35,667 bases of DNA from Alphaproteobacteria bacterium (GTDB lineage Bacteria; Pseudomonadota; Alphaproteobacteria; Micavibrionales; Micavibrionaceae): positions 1-35,667 of the forward strand of contig JANQIB010000026.1 of assembly GCA_028282385.1 (NCBI GenBank), given 5' to 3'. Positions 23,524 through 31,481 of the stretch are shown in pieces (the first letter of the stretch is position 1; each line of letters opens with the position of its first letter). The position numbers and the translations under genes were made by a program. Below the pieces are notes generated by a model. That model was not told the DNA's origin. It did not search any database and was given only the letters and a program-made list of their open reading frames with translations.

Positions 23524-24546
23524 ATGAGTTATAAGGTTGCGGTCGTTGGGGCAACAGGCAATGTCGGCCACGAAATGCTGAATATTCTGGATGAGCGGAA
23601 ATTCCCGGTCAGTGATGTGATTGCACTGGCCTCAGAGCGTTCTGCCGGGAAAGAGGTGTCGTTTGGAGATCAGGACTTAAAAGTTCAGGATCTGGCCAAG
23701 TTTGATTTTAAAGGCGTGGATATTGTTTTTTCCTCGCCTGGTGCAAAAGTCTCTGCCGAATATTCACCGAAGGCAGCGGCAGCCGGCGCAGTTGTCATTG
23801 ATAACACAAGTCACTTCCGGATGGATCCGGATGTGCCTTTGGTTGTGCCGGAGGTGAACCCGCAGGATATCGCCGGACATACAAAGAAAGGCATTATTGC
23901 TAACCCGAATTGTTCGACAATTCAGATGCTTGTGGCGCTGAAGCCCTTACACGATGCCGCAAAGATTAAGCGCGTTGTCGTTTCGACCTATCAATCCGTA
24001 TCCGGTGCAGGCAAGCCGGCCATGGATGAATTGTTTGATCAGTCCCGTAAATTCTTTGTGCATGACGGGGTGGAAAACGATGTGTTCCCAAAACAGATTG
24101 CATTTAACGCCATTCCACAAATTGATGTGTTCATGGATGACGGGCGCACAAAAGAAGAATGGAAGATGGATGTGGAAACTAAGAAAATCCTTGATCCGTC
24201 TATCGAGGTTTGTGCGAACTGTGTGCGCCTGCCGGTCTTTATCGGCCATGCGGAAATGGTCAATATCGAGTGCGAAAAGCCGCTTTCTGCCAAAGGCGCC
24301 AAGACGCTTTTACGCGATGCACCGGGTGTGAGCGTCATTGATCTTGAAAGCGAGATGGAATTTATTACGCCTGCCGAAATTGCCGGGGAAGATGACGTCT
24401 TCATCAGCCGTGTACGCGAGGATACCACGGCTCAAAATGCCCTCAATTTCTGGTGTGTTTCCGATAATCTCAGAAAAGGCGCGGCGCTCAATACGATCCA
24501 GATTGCTGAGGAACTAACAAAAAACTATATGAAAGCAGCAGCTTAG
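23524..24546 (+). CDS. asd: Aspartate-semialdehyde dehydrogenase
   Basis: Reduces aspartyl-4-phosphate to aspartate semialdehyde with NADPH, feeding lysine/diaminopimelate, threonine and methionine synthesis. The 340 residues show the dinucleotide-binding VAVVGATGNVGHEML, the catalytic cysteine in NPNCSTIQM (C130), the STYQSVSGAGKPAMDEL segment and conserved VFIGHAEMVNIE. Length is normal. A purine-rich GGAAAAGAGAG sequence precedes the ATG. It is divergent from the hybrid kinase, with a 90-base spacer for both promoters, and ends 42 bases before msrB. Confidence 0.97.
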   Translation: MSYKVAVVGATGNVGHEMLNILDERKFPVSDVIALASERSAGKEVSFGDQDLKVQDLAKFDFKGVDIVFSSPGAKVSAEYSPKAAAAGAVVIDNTSHFRMDPDVPLVVPEVNPQDIAGHTKKGIIANPNCSTIQMLVALKPLHDAAKIKRVVVSTYQSVSGAGKPAMDELFDQSRKFFVHDGVENDVFPKQIAFNAIPQIDVFMDDGRTKEEWKMDVETKKILDPSIEVCANCVRLPVFIGHAEMVNIECEKPLSAKGAKTLLRDAPGVSVIDLESEMEFITPAEIAGEDDVFISRVREDTTAQNALNFWCVSDNLRKGAALNTIQIAEELTKNYMKAAA

Positions 24547-24588
24547 GCCCGTTGTAACTTTTAAAGAGCTGTCTGCGAATAAGATTAC

Positions 24589-25116
24589 ATGATAAGCAGA
24601 CGTTCATTTATCGGGTTTTTAGGTGGGTTTTCGGCTCTCGCGGTCAGCAAAGCTGCTTTTGCTTATGATATTGGTGAGTTGCTTGGCCGGAAGAAATCGG
24701 AGCGTGAGATGAAGGATTTCCCTTTTAAATTAACAGATGCGGAATGGCGTGAGCGCCTGACGCCTGAACAATACCGGATTATGCGCGCAGAAGGGACGGA
24801 GCCGACTTGCTCCTCACCACTGGACAAGGAAAAACGCGCCGGGCTGTATCATTGCGCGGGCTGCGGTCAGAAACTCTTTTCCAATAACAATAAATTTGAA
24901 AGCGGCACGGGCTGGCCGTCTTTCTGGCAGCCTCTTACACCCGAGGCAATTGGCACGTCCACGGATTACAAAATCGGTGTGGCGCGTACAGAAGTGCATT
25001 GTTCCAATTGCGGCTCCCATCTTGGCCATGTGTTTGAGGATGGACCGCCGCCCACAGGCCTGCGTTACTGCATTAACGGTGTGGCTCTGAAATTTTTCCC
25101 GGATCAGGCATCCTGA
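24589..25116 (+). CDS. msrB: Peptide methionine-(R)-S-oxide reductase with Tat signal
   Basis: Reduces the R-epimer of methionine sulfoxide in proteins. The N-terminus MISRRSFIGFLGGFSALAVS is a twin-arginine signal peptide (SRRSFIG), so the enzyme should be exported folded. The MsrB domain (about 45-172) has two zinc CxxC pairs (C89/C92 and C138/C141), the conserved SGTGWPSFW, and the catalytic C161 in RYCING; C74 is placed to be the resolving cysteine. A second enzyme, MsrA, with its own export signal is encoded at 33581-34207. Its 3' end overlaps by 13 bases a small convergent reading frame. Confidence 0.94.
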   Translation: MISRRSFIGFLGGFSALAVSKAAFAYDIGELLGRKKSEREMKDFPFKLTDAEWRERLTPEQYRIMRAEGTEPTCSSPLDKEKRAGLYHCAGCGQKLFSNNNKFESGTGWPSFWQPLTPEAIGTSTDYKIGVARTEVHCSNCGSHLGHVFEDGPPPTGLRYCINGVALKFFPDQAS

Positions 25117-25274
25117 AAATCATTATTATCATTCCCGGCATGAGCCAGCGTCAGGATTGAACGCTGCCTGTCCTCACGCGGGTAATAGACCAGAACCGCG
25201 TTTTTATCGGCAATCACCTGCCCGTTTTCCGGCCATCCCGCCATAAAAAAGAGTGATATTTCGTCTGTGAGCAT
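25104..25274 (-). CDS. Small hypothetical protein (56 residues), divergent from the XRE regulator
   Basis: This short frame starts with ATG at 25274 and encodes MLTDEISLFFMAGWPENGQV and onward to a stop inside the end of msrB. It has no recognised domain; the middle part (AVLVYYPREDRQRS) could be a small beta-rich fold. An inner Met at residue 11 is an alternative start. It faces away from the XRE gene across a spacer with a perfect-armed palindrome, a layout typical of a regulator and its target. There is no good ribosome-binding site, so it could be non-coding or a remnant. Confidence 0.4.
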   Translation of the reverse strand: MLTDEISLFFMAGWPENGQVIADKNAVLVYYPREDRQRSILTLAHAGNDNNDFQDA

Positions 25275-25290
25275 TTTTATGACTGCTTTT

Positions 25291-25310
25291 TTGTTCGTTT
25301 AACCGAACAA
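25291..25310. promoter_or_regulatory. Palindromic operator candidate TTGTTCG-N6-CGAACAA
   Basis: TTGTTCGTTTAACCGAACAA is symmetric at 9 of 10 paired positions. It lies between the divergent small frame (start 25274) and the XRE gene (start 25354). XRE repressors commonly bind such dyads in their own promoters, so autoregulation is likely. Confidence 0.6.
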
Positions 25311-25353
25311 TAAGCCACTACATAAAAACAGTCAAGAGCTTCATCATTTACAG

Positions 25354-25587
25354 ATGAGTTATAAAAAAGCACGAAAAACAATGGATTTTTTGGCGGACCG
25401 TATGAAAGCCGTACGCGAGGCCGATGATTTATCTCTTGATAATATTTCGCAAATTACAGGCCTGAGTAAATCAACTTTGAGTGAAATGGAAAATAAAAAA
25501 TCCAGTCCTGAATTGATAACTTGTTTACGTATTTGTTATACGCTCGATATAAAACTCTCTGATCTTCTGAAGGAAATCGGGGAGTAA
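25354..25587 (+). CDS. XRE-family helix-turn-helix regulator
   Basis: A 77-residue DNA-binding protein made almost wholly of one HTH_3 domain (about 12-72). The helix-turn-helix is visible in LSLDNISQITGLSKSTLSEM, followed by ENKKSSPELITCLRICYTLD, the usual third to fifth helices. No ligand or dimerisation domain is present. Such proteins are repressors of small operons, phage regulators or antitoxins. Here it is divergent from a 56-residue frame across a palindrome that is probably its operator. No toxin family was recognised, so an antitoxin role is only a possibility. Confidence 0.85.
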   Translation: MSYKKARKTMDFLADRMKAVREADDLSLDNISQITGLSKSTLSEMENKKSSPELITCLRICYTLDIKLSDLLKEIGE

Positions 25588-25593
25588 TTTTCA

Positions 25594-25723
25594 CCCCCTC
25601 ACCCAAGTTTCGGTAAGCCCCTAGGTCAGGTCCGGGGCAACCTCAACTATCCCTCTCCCCCTTATAAGGGGGAGAGGGTTGTGTAGTCTTGGCCGAAGGC
25701 CTAGACAGAGCTGGGTGAGGGGG
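25594..25723. repeat. CCCTCACCCA / TGGGTGAGGG palindromic element, copy A
   Basis: A 130-base element bounded by CCCCCTCACCCA and TGGGTGAGGGGG, with a strong central hairpin CCCTCTCCCCC TTATAA GGGGGAGAGGG (25651-25678). Two relatives sit at 33395-33468 and 33499-33576. This type of GC-rich nested palindrome is a common intergenic repeat in proteobacteria. It fills the spacer between the XRE gene and the sdhC promoter and could end transcription from upstream. Confidence 0.8.
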
Positions 25724-25736
25724 ATAATTTATGGGT

Positions 25737-25764
25737 TTGAAATTTACTTTCAGGCGCGTATCAT
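25737..25764 (+). promoter_or_regulatory. Sigma-70-type promoter of the sdh operon, probably giving a leaderless mRNA
   Basis: TTGAAA (25737-25742), 16 bases, then TATCAT (25759-25764). The sdhC ATG begins 7 bases after the -10 box, where transcription would normally start, and no ribosome-binding site precedes it. Confidence 0.6.
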
Positions 25765-25770
25765 GCCTGT

Positions 25771-26160
25771 ATGACAAGCGATTCAAAGCGTCCGACCTCT
25801 CCGCATTTGCAGGTTTACAGGCTTCCCATGACGGCCCGGATGTCAATTTCCCACCGGATTAGTGGTGTCCTTTTAATGGCCGGTTCGGTTGTGTTTGCCT
25901 TGTGGTTGATTACGGCGGCATTTCGGCCTGCATACTTTGATATGATGATGGCGCTGGTGAATACCAAGATTGGTACGTTGGCCATGTTCGGTTTTTCTTT
26001 CCTGCTTTACTACCATATGTGTAATGGAATCCGTCACATGTTCTGGGATATGGGTTTTCTGTTTAAACTGAAAAATGCGGCGATTGCGAACTGGGTTGTT
26101 TTATTGTCTGCGGCCGGTTTGACTTTTGTGACATGGAAATGCGTTTGTGAGTATATGTGA
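25771..26160 (+). CDS. sdhC: Succinate dehydrogenase cytochrome b556 subunit
   Basis: Membrane anchor of respiratory complex II, binding heme b and quinone. The 129-residue protein begins with the conserved RPTSPHLQVYRLPMTARMSI followed by SHRISG, then three membrane helices (about 30-50, 64-86, 104-126). H82 in YYHMCNGIRHMFWD is the expected heme ligand. The start lies just after a promoter with no Shine-Dalgarno sequence, so the transcript may be leaderless. The stop codon is 8 bases before the sdhD ATG. Confidence 0.95.
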   Translation: MTSDSKRPTSPHLQVYRLPMTARMSISHRISGVLLMAGSVVFALWLITAAFRPAYFDMMMALVNTKIGTLAMFGFSFLLYYHMCNGIRHMFWDMGFLFKLKNAAIANWVVLLSAAGLTFVTWKCVCEYM

Positions 26161-26168
26161 GATTGATA

Positions 26169-26561
26169 ATGGGCTGTCCGAAGAAACAAAAAATCGAAAG
26201 TGATCTCGCAAAAGCCAAAGGGCTTGGTTCCGCTCATCATGGAGCGGAGCACTGGATGGCCCAGCGCGTAACAGCCATTGCCAATATTCCGCTGGTGATC
26301 TGGTTTGTCTATTCGGTGATGGCGATGAAAGGTGCGAGCCACGCAGAGTTTACCGCCTACATGGCTGAGCCCTATAATGCCTTTGCGGCTATTTTATTAA
26401 TTATATCAGTGTTTTACCATGCTGTGCTCGGTGCGCAGGTTGTGGTTGAAGATTATATTTCCTGCAAATGTTTCAAGATGATGAAACTGATTGGGATGAA
26501 ACTGTTTTTCACCGCGCTGGCCGTGGCCTGCATTTTTAGTATTTTGAAGATAGCTTTATAA
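26169..26561 (+). CDS. sdhD: Succinate dehydrogenase membrane anchor subunit
   Basis: Second membrane anchor of complex II. From the ATG at 26169 the product is 130 residues: a basic N-terminus, the family segment [20 protein letters not shown], and three membrane helices with [15 protein letters not shown] in the second helix (family His and Asp-Tyr near the quinone site). A GTG four codons upstream overlaps the end of sdhC and is an alternative start, but the ATG has a GAG at suitable distance. The stop TAA shares its last base with the sdhA ATG, indicating translational coupling. Confidence 0.93.
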   Translation: MGCPKKQKIESDLAKAKGLGSAHHGAEHWMAQRVTAIANIPLVIWFVYSVMAMKGASHAEFTAYMAEPYNAFAAILLIISVFYHAVLGAQVVVEDYISCKCFKMMKLIGMKLFFTALAVACIFSILKIAL

Positions 26562-28351
26562 TGACAGAAAATTACGAAATCATTGATCACGAATATGACG
26601 TTGTTGTTGTTGGCGCCGGTGGCGCTGGGCTTCGCGCGGGGTTTGGCTGCGCAGAAAAAGGCTTGCGGACTGCGTTAATTTCCAAGGTTTTTCCAACGCG
26701 CTCCCATACGGTGGCGGCGCAGGGCGGGATTTCTGCCGCGCTCGGCAATATGGGCGAAGATGACTGGCGCTTTCATTTTTACGATACGATTAAAGGGTCC
26801 GATTGGCTTGGTGATCAGGACGCGATTGAATATATGTGCCGCGAGGCAATCCCCGCGATTTACGAACTCGAACATTATGGTGTGCCGTTTTCCCGCACGG
26901 CGGAAGGCAAGATTTACCAGCGCGCCTTTGGCGGGATGACAACCCATTACGGCAAGGGCACGGCGCAGCGCACCTGCGCAGCGGCAGACCGGACGGGTCA
27001 TGCAATTTTGCATACGCTCTACACACAGGCACTGAAGAATCACGCCGAGTTTTTTATCGAATATTTTGCGCTCGACCTGATTATGAATGATGAAGGGGAG
27101 TGTCTTGGGGTGATGGCCTGGAATCTTGATGATGGAACCATTCACCGTTTCCGGGCGCACCAGGTGATTTTGGCTACGGGCGGCTATGGCCGCGCCTATT
27201 TCTCCTGCACGTCGGCGCATACTTGCACAGGCGATGGCAATGCGATGGTGCAGCGCGCAGGGTTACCGCTGCAGGATATGGAATTCGTGCAGTTCCACCC
27301 GACCGGGATTTACGGCGCTGGCTGTCTGATTACGGAAGGCGTACGCGGGGAAGGTGGTTATCTGACCAATAGCGAAGGTGAGCGCTTTATGGAACGCTAT
27401 GCACCAAGTGCAAAAGACCTTGCATCTCGTGATGTTGTCTCCCGCTCCATGACAATTGAGGTTCGCGAAGGGCGCGGCGTCGGGGAACGAAATGATCATA
27501 TCCATCTGAATTTGATGCATCTGGATCCGGACATTATTCATCAGCGTTTGCCGGGCATTGCGGAAAGCGCGCGGATTTTTGCCGGCGTGGATGTCACCAA
27601 GGAACCGATCCCGGTTCTACCCACCGTACATTATAATATGGGCGGCATACCAACCAATTTCCGCACCGAAGTCTTAAATCCACAGCCCGATGATCCGAAC
27701 CGGATCGTACCGGGCCTGATGGCGATTGGTGAGGCGGCTTGTGTGTCTGTGCATGGAGCAAACCGTCTGGGCTCGAACTCCTTGCTTGATCTTGTAGTGT
27801 TTGGCCGGGCGGCGGCAATTCGTGCGGCAGAAACAGTCGCGCCAGGTGCGCCGCATAAACCGATGTGCGGTGATGATGGCACAAAAGCGCTGGAGCGTTT
27901 AGACCACTTTAGAAATGCGAAAGGTAGCACACGCACGGCAGATCTGCGGGATCAGATGCAGCGCACGATGCAGGATCATGCTGCCGTCTTCCGCACCGGG
28001 GATACCCTTCAGGAAGGCTGCGACAAGATTGCCAAAATTTTCGATGGCAAAGCAGACCTGTCAATCGAAGACCGCTCTCTTATTTTCAATACCGATCTTG
28101 TTGAAACACTCGAACTCGATAATCTTCTTGGCCAAGCGGTTGTGACTTTGGAATCAGGTGTGAACCGAACCGAATCCCGCGGCGCCCATGCCCGTGAAGA
28201 TTGCGCCGACCGGGATGATGAAAACTGGATGAAGCACACGGTGACCTGGATTGATGAAAAGGGCAAAACCAAAATCGATTACCGCCCTGTCATCCTGCAG
28301 ACACTGACCGACGAGGTCGAGCCTGTTCCGCCAAAAGCGCGGGTTTACTAG
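26561..28351 (+). CDS. sdhA: Succinate dehydrogenase flavoprotein subunit
   Basis: Oxidises succinate to fumarate; carries covalently bound FAD. The 596 residues show the FAD-binding [16 protein letters not shown], the flavin-linked histidine in [11 protein letters not shown] (H49), the substrate region [20 protein letters not shown], the FAD/active-site segment [18 protein letters not shown], and the C-terminal [10 protein letters not shown] domain. Length is normal. The gene overlaps sdhD by one base. The iron-sulfur subunit sdhB does not follow directly: two unrelated genes (28390-29513) intervene, an unusual arrangement for this operon. Confidence 0.98.
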   Translation: MTENYEIIDHEYDVVVVGAGGAGLRAGFGCAEKGLRTALISKVFPTRSHTVAAQGGISAALGNMGEDDWRFHFYDTIKGSDWLGDQDAIEYMCREAIPAIYELEHYGVPFSRTAEGKIYQRAFGGMTTHYGKGTAQRTCAAADRTGHAILHTLYTQALKNHAEFFIEYFALDLIMNDEGECLGVMAWNLDDGTIHRFRAHQVILATGGYGRAYFSCTSAHTCTGDGNAMVQRAGLPLQDMEFVQFHPTGIYGAGCLITEGVRGEGGYLTNSEGERFMERYAPSAKDLASRDVVSRSMTIEVREGRGVGERNDHIHLNLMHLDPDIIHQRLPGIAESARIFAGVDVTKEPIPVLPTVHYNMGGIPTNFRTEVLNPQPDDPNRIVPGLMAIGEAACVSVHGANRLGSNSLLDLVVFGRAAAIRAAETVAPGAPHKPMCGDDGTKALERLDHFRNAKGSTRTADLRDQMQRTMQDHAAVFRTGDTLQEGCDKIAKIFDGKADLSIEDRSLIFNTDLVETLELDNLLGQAVVTLESGVNRTESRGAHAREDCADRDDENWMKHTVTWIDEKGKTKIDYRPVILQTLTDEVEPVPPKARVY

Positions 28352-28377
28352 CCCTTTTTCTTTTTCCCTAACGGGCG

Positions 28378-28383
28378 TATAAT
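28378..28383 (+). promoter_or_regulatory. TATAAT -10 box directly before the 28390 gene
   Basis: A perfect TATAAT ends 7 bases before the ATG at 28390, the same geometry as at sdhC. No convincing -35 box is present (TTTTTC at the proper distance) and no ribosome-binding site is seen. It suggests an internal, possibly leaderless, promoter for the genes inserted in the sdh operon. Confidence 0.4.
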
Positions 28384-28389
28384 AGCCCT

Positions 28390-28890
28390 ATGACTTCCAT
28401 GCTGTTTTTTAAGGGAAGCGGTACAACACCGGCGAAGGCGATTATCCGCGCAGGACGTGAATGCGTTGAATTGCTGCAGAATAATCCGTCTTTATTAATT
28501 GAGCTGGTAGATCTTGTGAATGAGGGAACACATTGGGAGGCTCATATTCGTGTGATGGCTCTCGAAGCTGTTACCGGCGAAGAGGAGTCTCAGGCCCCCC
28601 CCACAAAAGATAAAAAACCTAAAAACCCTGAACATAGCATCTCAGGTGATCCAAATGCCTGGCGCCCGCCGGGTATGGAACATGATCCTTCCAGCCTGAA
28701 ACATGTTGAGAAGAAGTTTGATAAGGCGTCATATGCCGGTTATGTTCCCGATGTTCCTGTCCGTGATATTGTTCTTCTGCAGGAGCAGGGCTTATCACAT
28801 GATCAAATTGCAGCGATGCGGCGCCTCTACATGTCCCGCGCAATCCAGCGGCGCAGCGCTCCCGCCCCAAAAGTCGAAAACAATAAGTAA
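28390..28890 (+). CDS. Hypothetical protein inserted between sdhA and sdhB
   Basis: Not recognised. The 166-residue soluble product has an N-terminal helical part of about 60 residues (AGRECVELLQNNPSLLIELVDLVN), a linker rich in Pro, Lys and Asp (about 63-95), and a C-terminal helical region (about 115-150: VRDIVLLQEQGLSHDQIAAMR) that could form a small helix-turn-helix-like bundle. There is no signal peptide or membrane segment. A run of eight C residues (28595-28602) lies in the linker. A TATAAT box lies 7 bases upstream of the ATG. It is followed by a 161-base spacer and then the LOV gene. The coding nature is supported by its length and position; the function is unknown. Confidence 0.7.
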   Translation: MTSMLFFKGSGTTPAKAIIRAGRECVELLQNNPSLLIELVDLVNEGTHWEAHIRVMALEAVTGEEESQAPPTKDKKPKNPEHSISGDPNAWRPPGMEHDPSSLKHVEKKFDKASYAGYVPDVPVRDIVLLQEQGLSHDQIAAMRRLYMSRAIQRRSAPAPKVENNK

Positions 28891-28909
28891 GCTTACAGTG
28901 ACTATAGGG

Positions 28910-28934
28910 TCAAAATATATTGAGTATATTTTGA
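28910..28934. promoter_or_regulatory. AT-rich perfect inverted repeat upstream of the LOV gene
   Basis: TCAAAATATA and TATATTTTGA are perfect 10-base arms separated by TTGAG. There is no T-run after it, so it looks more like an operator than a terminator. It lies 20 bases after the stop of the unknown gene and 117 bases before the LOV start. Confidence 0.5.
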
Positions 28935-29051
28935 TTCCCAAAAGAGAATTCGTCTTCCGGGTATTTTGTTGATAGGTTACATTGTTTAAACGGTACTACA
29001 ATAGTACTCTATTCTTGTTGTTCATATTATTTTAAAAGCGGGGATTTAGAT

Positions 29052-29513
29052 ATGACAAACCAATTGGTGTTTTGGGATGATTTGGTTATTCGGGCAAATC
29101 AAAAGGACTGGAAAAATTTTGATTCCGCAAAAGAAAGCATCACGATTGCGGATATGCGGCAGGAAGATGCCCCGCTTATCTATGTGAATAAAGGGTTTGA
29201 GCGCATTACAGGCTATAGCCGGGCAGAGACCCTTGGAAGAAATTGTCGTTTTTTGCAAGGCATTGAAACAGATAGGAATGAAGTTAACCAAATGCGCACA
29301 GCTATTCAAAATGGTGAAAAATGTATCGTTGAATTTATTAATTATAAAAAGAACGGTGATATTTTTTGGAACCGCTTATCTCTCACGCCAATTATGGGGC
29401 TGGATAAAAAACCGGCCTTTTATATTGGCCTGCAAAATGATATTACTGATATGAAGTATATTGAACATCAAATATCACGGCATTTACGTGATGCAATCAG
29501 TAAACTGGGATAG
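29052..29513 (+). CDS. Short LOV (flavin blue-light photoreceptor) protein
   Basis: A single PAS/LOV domain of 153 residues with little else. The flavin-adduct motif GRNCRFLQG is intact (photoactive C65), and the other flavin contacts are in place: N97 in FINYKKNG, N107 in IFWNRLSL, and Q128 in IGLQNDIT. PLIYVNKGFERITGYSR is the standard first half of LOV. Short N- and C-terminal helices flank it (the last, KYIEHQISRHLRDAI, could be a dimerising J-alpha extension). There is no kinase, cyclase or DNA-binding output, so it belongs with short LOV proteins such as those described in Pseudomonas and Dinoroseobacter. A GGGGA ribosome-binding site lies about 9 bases upstream. It stands between sdhA and sdhB, 27 bases before the latter. 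Confidence 0.93.
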   Translation: MTNQLVFWDDLVIRANQKDWKNFDSAKESITIADMRQEDAPLIYVNKGFERITGYSRAETLGRNCRFLQGIETDRNEVNQMRTAIQNGEKCIVEFINYKKNGDIFWNRLSLTPIMGLDKKPAFYIGLQNDITDMKYIEHQISRHLRDAISKLG

Positions 29514-29540
29514 CTCCTAACACCCAATTAGATAATCAAA

Positions 29541-30350
29541 ATGGCTGAATTTACACTTCCTAAAAATTCAAAAATTAAAAAAGGTAAAAAGGTCAACGCG
29601 GCCGATGGCGCGAAGCGGACAAAAACCTTCAAGGTTTACCGATATGATCCGGATTTGAAAAACGAGAAAGGCGAACCTGAAAATCCCCGCCTGGATGAAT
29701 ATACGATTGATCTGGATAAATGCGGTCCGATGGTTCTCGATGCGCTGATCCATATTAAAAATGATGTTGATAGTACGCTGACATTCCGCCGGTCCTGCCG
29801 GGAAGGGATTTGCGGATCCTGTGCGATGAATATTGACGGGCGTAATACGCTGGCCTGTACCAAAGCCATTGGCGAGGTGAGCGGCGCGGTTAAGATTACG
29901 CCTTTGCCACATATGCCGGTTGTCAAAGATCTTGTCCCTGATCTGAACCATGTTTATGCGCAATATGCGGCGATTGAGCCCTGGATGAAAACAGACAGCG
30001 CGCCGCCGACAAAAGAACGCCTTCAGAGCGCGGATGATGCCAATCTCCTGAATGGAGAAGACGGGCATGGTCCGGCCGGGTGTATTCTCTGTTTTTGCTG
30101 TTCAACTTCCTGTCCAAGTTATTGGTGGAATGCGGAGCGGTTTATGGGACCGGCAATCTTGCTGCAAGCCTATCGCTGGATTGTGGATAGCCGTGATGAG
30201 GCAACCGGAGAAAGGCTGGATCAGCTCGAAGACCCGTTCAGGTTGTATCGCTGTCACACAATTATGAACTGTACAAACGCTTGTCCAAAGGGGCTAAACC
30301 CTGCAAAAGCCATCGCCGAGATTAAAAAACTTATGGTTGCCCGCAAATAA
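29541..30350 (+). CDS. sdhB: Succinate dehydrogenase iron-sulfur subunit
   Basis: Passes electrons from FAD to quinone through three iron-sulfur clusters. In 269 residues: a lysine-rich N-terminal extension usual in alphaproteobacteria, the [2Fe-2S] ligands C86, C91, C94 and C106, the [4Fe-4S] ligands C181, C184, C187 and C248, and the [3Fe-4S] ligands C191, C238 and C244 ([33 protein letters not shown]). All ligands are present. It follows the LOV gene by 27 bases, with poor ribosome-binding bases in between, rather than following sdhA. It ends in a small perfect palindrome. Confidence 0.98.
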   Translation: MAEFTLPKNSKIKKGKKVNAADGAKRTKTFKVYRYDPDLKNEKGEPENPRLDEYTIDLDKCGPMVLDALIHIKNDVDSTLTFRRSCREGICGSCAMNIDGRNTLACTKAIGEVSGAVKITPLPHMPVVKDLVPDLNHVYAQYAAIEPWMKTDSAPPTKERLQSADDANLLNGEDGHGPAGCILCFCCSTSCPSYWWNAERFMGPAILLQAYRWIVDSRDEATGERLDQLEDPFRLYRCHTIMNCTNACPKGLNPAKAIAEIKKLMVARK

Positions 30351-30357
30351 TTTGCGG
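30341..30357. terminator. Small palindrome over the sdhB stop codon
   Basis: CCGCAAAT-A-ATTTGCGG is a perfect dyad containing the TAA stop. It could form a 6-bp stem with a 5-base loop. There is no immediate T-run, so termination is uncertain; it may mark the 3' end of the sdh transcript. Confidence 0.35.
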
Positions 30358-30449
30358 CACCCTGTTTATTAATTTTCTATTCTCTCTTAGCAAAACTGAT
30401 ATTTCTGATACACTTATGGTTAGGGTAATTTCATAAGAGGCTGTTTTCA

Positions 30450-30866
30450 ATGTTTGATTTTGACATAAATTTTTGGGCTTTTATATCATCTGGTATTCTG
30501 GCTTTTTTGATTGGACTTGTTTGGTACCATCCAAAAGTTATGGGGAAGCGCTGGATGGAAGTGCGTAATCTAACTAAAGAAGATATCAATTCCACGACAC
30601 CTCTTCCGTATGTTGCATCTCTTTTCCTGTGGCTTCTTGCGGCGTGCTTTTACTCTTTTCTTGCTCATTTTTTAGGTGCAACGGACAAAGAAGATTATTT
30701 TGCTTTATCCTGTTTGCTTTGGGTTGCATTTTCGATGCCGCCCACTTTGATGGGCGCGCTATATACAGGGTATCCGTTTGAGGCGGCAGCTATTGATACA
30801 TCTTACCAGCTCGCTGGCTATTATGCCTTTGCGCTGGTTCATATTGCATTTATCTATATGAATTAA
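30450..30866 (+). CDS. DUF1761 family membrane protein
   Basis: A 138-residue inner-membrane protein with four predicted helices (about 8-26, 53-73, 80-102, 118-137). The GLVWYHPKVMGKRWME segment after the first helix is the hallmark of DUF1761. No function is established for the family. AGAGG lies 9 bases before the ATG. The stop codon overlaps that of the convergent exported protein in a shared TTAA. Confidence 0.8.
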   Translation: MFDFDINFWAFISSGILAFLIGLVWYHPKVMGKRWMEVRNLTKEDINSTTPLPYVASLFLWLLAACFYSFLAHFLGATDKEDYFALSCLLWVAFSMPPTLMGALYTGYPFEAAAIDTSYQLAGYYAFALVHIAFIYMN

Positions 30867-31408
30867 TTTTCGGAAATACTCAGGATCGTTTCGCAGCTTG
30901 CGGACTCGACAACGATGCCGTGCGGCGTTTTCCAGCGAATTATTTGTGAACAGCGGGTTTTGCCGTCAAACGGAACCATTTGATCTTGCATTTGCATCAT
31001 GCCTTTTTCACTTGTGATCACAACAATATCCGCCTTGCGGCCACCGTTCGTAATGTCGTGTTCAATCAGCTTTGCATATGAGGAGTAATCCTGAAATTTT
31101 CCAACACTGTCTGTTACGTTTTTAATAAATCCCGGACGACCCAGTTCAATCTTACGGGTTTGCGGTGGGTACCCCTCAATATCGTAAACAATATTGGTCA
31201 CAAAATCAGCGCGGCTGGAGATGTGTTTTTTCAGGAAGTCCTGAATATCTTCTTTGCTTTTGCCGGTTTCCGGGTGGGTAATCAGGCTGCTTTCATCCAA
31301 AAAGGCCTGGATCGTATCAGGGGTTAATTTTTCATTATTTTGTGCATGGGCCTGCGTGTGTGCAAAAACCAGCAGAAAACAGGCTGCGATCAGAAACCGG
31401 ATTGTCAT
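30863..31408 (-). CDS. Exported hypothetical protein
   Basis: Not recognised. From the ATG at 31408 (AGGGGA just upstream) the product has 181 residues with a clear Sec signal peptide (MTIRFLIAACFLLVFAHTQA, cleavage near AHAQ). The mature part is about 160 residues, mixed helix and strand, with two cysteines near the C-terminus that could pair in the periplasm. A GTG ten codons upstream is an alternative start. It stands between the sdh region and nadC and is convergent with the DUF1761 gene. Confidence 0.75.
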   Translation of the reverse strand: MTIRFLIAACFLLVFAHTQAHAQNNEKLTPDTIQAFLDESSLITHPETGKSKEDIQDFLKKHISSRADFVTNIVYDIEGYPPQTRKIELGRPGFIKNVTDSVGKFQDYSSYAKLIEHDITNGGRKADIVVITSEKGMMQMQDQMVPFDGKTRCSQIIRWKTPHGIVVESASCETILSISEN

Positions 31409-31481
31409 TTCCCCTAAAAAACCCTTTATTATCAACACTCTGTATCAATGCTTATGATATCAAAAGATCCTTAATTTTAAC

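Noticed and set aside
25643-25846. Minus-strand frame with PHPALSR and PSPPYKGERD peptides
   Set aside because: It is a translation of the CCCTCACCC repeat running antisense into sdhC.
28352-29540. Prophage or transposon insertion in the sdh operon
   Set aside because: No transposase, integrase, terminal inverted repeats or target duplication could be seen around the two inserted genes.
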